Assembly: GCA_022376515.1 (NCBI GenBank) | Contig: WTXI01000342.1 | Coordinates: 1 to 36,982, forward strand | Source: Lactifluus volemus | Lineage: Eukaryota > Basidiomycota > Agaricomycetes > Russulales > Russulaceae | Reading direction: 5' to 3' | Length of the DNA: 36,982 nt | Shown: positions 33,994 through 36,982 of the stretch, piece after piece | Position numbering within the stretch: position 1 is the stretch's first letter | How the letters are laid out: every line of letters begins with the position of its first letter | The notes under the pieces: model-generated | Seen by the model: only the letters and a program-made list of their open reading frames with translations | What the model was told of the DNA's origin: nothing | The model's database searches: none | Program-made: the position numbers and the translations under genes

Positions 33994-36866
33994 ATGCTCA
34001 ACCTTGTTTCCCGTTCGTCCCAGACATGGCGCTCTATCCAGCGCCTTGCAAAGGGTATGGCTAGTGTCTCAGAAAGAATTGGCGACACAAAGTTCCTATG
34101 TCTCTTCTTGAGACTGGCGCATATATCAACTACCAACGAATCGAAGACAACCTTGCTATTGTCCGCGACAGGTACTTTCTCGTTTATATCCCACAATCGT
34201 CTTTATACAACTGCGCGTTAGACTCAAGCGTCCTCTCACTTTGTCGGAGAAAATTCTTTATGGCCATCTTGATGAACCTCACAGTCAAGACATTGTCCGG
34301 GGTGTTAGTTATCTCAAGCTTCGCCCAGACGTAAGAATGCGCCTTTACCATCGTCTCATTGGTCTAATCATCGTTGCGTCGTAGCGAGTAGCCTGTCAGG
34401 ATGCGACAGCGCAGGTTGGTTGATTTACTCTTCTTGTGACCTTTTTCGTCCCTCCTACCCCTCGGTTATCAATAATCACACGCTGCCCATTCTGAATGTA
34501 GCTGATGTCATTATTTTGTAGATGGCTCTATTGCAATTTATGTCTGCTGGAATGGACACTGCGGCGGTGCCAACCACGGTTCACTGTGATCACCTGATTG
34601 AAGCGCAAATTGGTGGTGTCAAGGACCTTGAGCGTGCCAAGCAAATCAACAAGGAAGTTTACGACTTTTTGGCCACCGCCACTGCGAAGGTTAGTAAGCC
34701 CCTGCATCGCCGCTCTTGGTTTGTTAATACTTCTGCTAGTATGGCCTTGGCTTCTGGAGACCTGGTTCCGGTATCATTCACCAAATTATTCTCGAGAACT
34801 ACGCATTCCCAGGTGGTCTTATGATCGGCACCGATTCACATACCCCTAACGCGGGCGGTCTGGGGATGATCGCATGCGGTGTGGGTGGTGCAGACGCCGT
34901 TGATGTCATGGCGGGCATCCCTTGGGAACTCAAAGCCCCCAAGGTGATAGGCGTGAATCTCACTGGAAAGATCAGTGGTTGGACCACAGCGAAAGGTTGG
35001 TGTCGCCCGATCTTCCACGTTTGGCACTCTAACACCATTCGTAGATGTCATTCTCAAGGTTGCTGGAATTCTTACGGTCAAAGGTGGCACTGGTGCCATC
35101 GTCGAATACAAAGGTTCTGGTGTAGAAAGTCTCTCCGCGACTGGTATGGCCACTATCTGCAATATGGGTGCAGAGATTGGTGCGACAACTTCTCTCTTCC
35201 CATTCAACCGACGAATGGAGGACTATCTGAATGCGACCAAGCGCCCTGATATTGCCAAATATGCTCAACGGTTTGCCCACAACCTGTGCGCAGATGAGGG
35301 CGCCGAGTATGATCAGGTCATCGATATTGTAAGGTTGTCCCACGCACCCTACGTTGTTACTAACATAGCTTTCGTGGTAGAATCTTTCGGAATTAGAGCC
35401 GCATATCAATGGGCCGTTCACACCAGATCTTGCGACCCCCATCTCCAAATTCAAGGACGAAGTTATGAAGAATGGCTGGCCCTCCGATTTGAAAGTTGCC
35501 CTCATCGGTTCTTGCACAAATTCTTCGTATGAGGATATGACCCGCTCTGCTTCAATTGCTAGGGGGCCGCTGACCACGGGCTTGAGACTAAGAGTAAATT
35601 CACTATCACCCCTGGTTCGGAACAAGTTCGAGCTACAATACAACGCGATGGCGTGATCAATGCCTTCGAGCAAGTTGGCGGCCTTGTGCTCGCGAATGCA
35701 TGTGGTCCTTGCATCGGACAATGGGACCGTCAGGATGTCAAGAAGGGCGAGGCCAACTCGAGTATGTATTGCTTTTTCTTCGAATCTAACGGTACTAACA
35801 ATTTACAGTCATCACGTCGTACAATCGCAACTTTACGGGCCGTAATGATGCGAATCCTGCAACGCACGCCTTCGTGGCCTCTCCCGACATTGTCACAGCT
35901 TTTGCCTTCGCGGGTGACCTTCGCTTCAACCCATTGACTGACGCACTTACTGGCTCCGACGGCAAACCCTTCAAGTTCTCCGACCCATCTGGCAAGGAGC
36001 TCCCGCCACGCGGCTATGACCCTGGTCAAGACACTTATCAGGCACCCCCCGTGGACAGGGTCTCCGTCAATGTAGCTATTAGCCCCAGGAGTGACCGCCT
36101 GCAACTATTGCAGCCCTTCCAGCCGTGGGATGGCAAGACTCCTGAAGATCTCCCTGTTTTAATCAAGGTCAAGGGCAAATGCACAACTGATCATATCTCG
36201 GCTGGTGGTCCCTGGCTCAAATACCGTGGCCATCTTGAAAATATCTCCCGTAAGTTGTTTTCGTAGCATATTTCCCTTTGTCTTTAGAACGATGTTGCAG
36301 AAAATTGCCTGATTGGTGCGATCAATGCCGAAAATGGTGAAGCAAACAAGGTCAAGAACCAGATCACAGGCGAGTTCGCTGGAGTGCCCCAGACTGCTAG
36401 CTACTACCGAGATAGGGGAATGAAATGGGTTGTCATCGGTGATCACAATTACGGCGAGGGTTCTTCCCGCGAGCACGCGGCGCTCGAACCGCGATTCCTG
36501 GGCGGCCTTGCTATCATCGTTCGCTCATTCGCGCGCATTCACGAAACAAATCTAAAGAAGCAGGGCATGCTCGCCCTCACCTTCGCCGATCCCGCAGATT
36601 ACGACAAGGTCCAGCCATCGGATAAGGTATCCATACTTGGACTGGAGAGCTTTGCTCCCGGTAAGAACCTGAAGTTGTTCGCCAAACATTCGGACGGATC
36701 TACCGACGAGATACCCCTCGCCCACTCATTCAATGAGGGTCAGATTAAGTGGTTCAAGGCCGGATCAGCGCTTAACCTGGTAAGAAACTCTCCGTTCTTC
36801 TCCTAGCGATGCATTTCGCTGACTGACTGTTGTTCTTAGATGGCGGCAATGGCTAAAGCTAGCTGA
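33994..36866 (+). CDS. ACO1: Mitochondrial aconitase, two homopolymer frame breaks
   Basis: Aconitate hydratase of the TCA cycle, a 4Fe-4S enzyme interconverting citrate and isocitrate. Ten exons: 33994-34171, 34222-34330, 34385-34414, 34522-34689, 34740-34995, 35045-35328, 35381-35761, 35809-36249, 36301-36779, 36840-36866. The start gives a presequence-like [20 protein letters not shown]. Family marks: [32 protein letters not shown] and ACGPCIGQW (cluster ligands), [19 protein letters not shown]. Frame breaks by one base occur at A3 34089-34091 (between GDTK and VPMSLLE) and at G5 35562-35566 (between ASIAR and [11 protein letters not shown]). One extra base in each gives 785 codons with stop. 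The restored spacing of the first two ligand Cys is then 63 residues, as I recall for the pig enzyme (Cys358/421/424). Assembly undercalls are more likely than a pseudogene. Confidence 0.93.
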
Positions 36867-36982
36867 ACGGCTGACTCAAATTGCAGGGATTTATGATTCA
36901 CAACATAGCTAAAGAACGAGTCCCATGCCGTTGACGTCCCACTTTGCCCGACATGGCTTCAGGAGTGTGGCATGGTTGACGT
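36867..36982. other. 3' flank of ACO1
   Basis: The last 116 bases after the aconitase stop; nothing else seen. Confidence 0.5.

Overview
The window looks like nuclear DNA of a basidiomycete fungus, most likely an agaricomycete. Genes carry many short introns of about 42-81 bases with GT..AG ends, gene spacing is tight, and the proteins (Ded1, Sec72, Tpt1, App1, RTC4 domain, aconitase) read as fungal nuclear genes. The assignment is inference from gene content; no rRNA or tRNA gene was seen.

Left part (1-8.9 kb). The first 1.9 kb has no gene I can support. Two minus-strand genes follow: a low-complexity fungal protein of 410 aa (1927-3403) and a small membrane protein (3916-4856) whose frame breaks at a 7-T tract. 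Then comes a local gene family of unknown function: two intact plus-strand copies (5010-5966, 6547-7419) and a broken copy rearranged by an inversion (about 8490-8830). A fourth, decayed copy lies 10 kb further on (about 18520-18990).

Middle part (8.9-19.7 kb). This is a repeat-rich island. At its core is a 5,531-bp hAT transposon (11265-16795). It has an exact 8-bp target duplication, GTTATGGT, imperfect terminal inverted repeats, GGGTA-rich subterminal repeats, a 223-bp tandem duplication, and an apparently intact transposase gene of 10 coding exons plus a stop-only terminal exon (928 aa). It is inserted in the arm of a palindromic foldback element (11107-17100 with the hAT inside). Fragments resembling the two halves of one P-loop kinase lie on either side in opposite orientation (C-terminal half at 10071-10469 plus, N-terminal half at 17161-17502 minus).

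Right part (19.7-37 kb). This is dense housekeeping sequence: DED1 RNA helicase (minus), SEC72 translocon subunit (plus), APP1-type phosphatidate phosphatase (minus), a 735-aa coiled-coil protein (minus), TPT1 tRNA 2'-phosphotransferase (plus), an RTC4-domain protein (minus) and mitochondrial aconitase ACO1 (plus). DED1/SEC72, coiled-coil/TPT1 and RTC4/ACO1 are divergent pairs; SEC72/APP1 and TPT1/RTC4 are convergent.

A recurring feature is single-base frame breaks in homopolymer tracts of otherwise well-conserved genes: two in ACO1, one in the 3.9-4.9 kb membrane gene and probably one in the RTC4-like gene. In each case one extra base restores a consistent gene model, which suggests undercalled homopolymers in the assembly rather than four pseudogenes.
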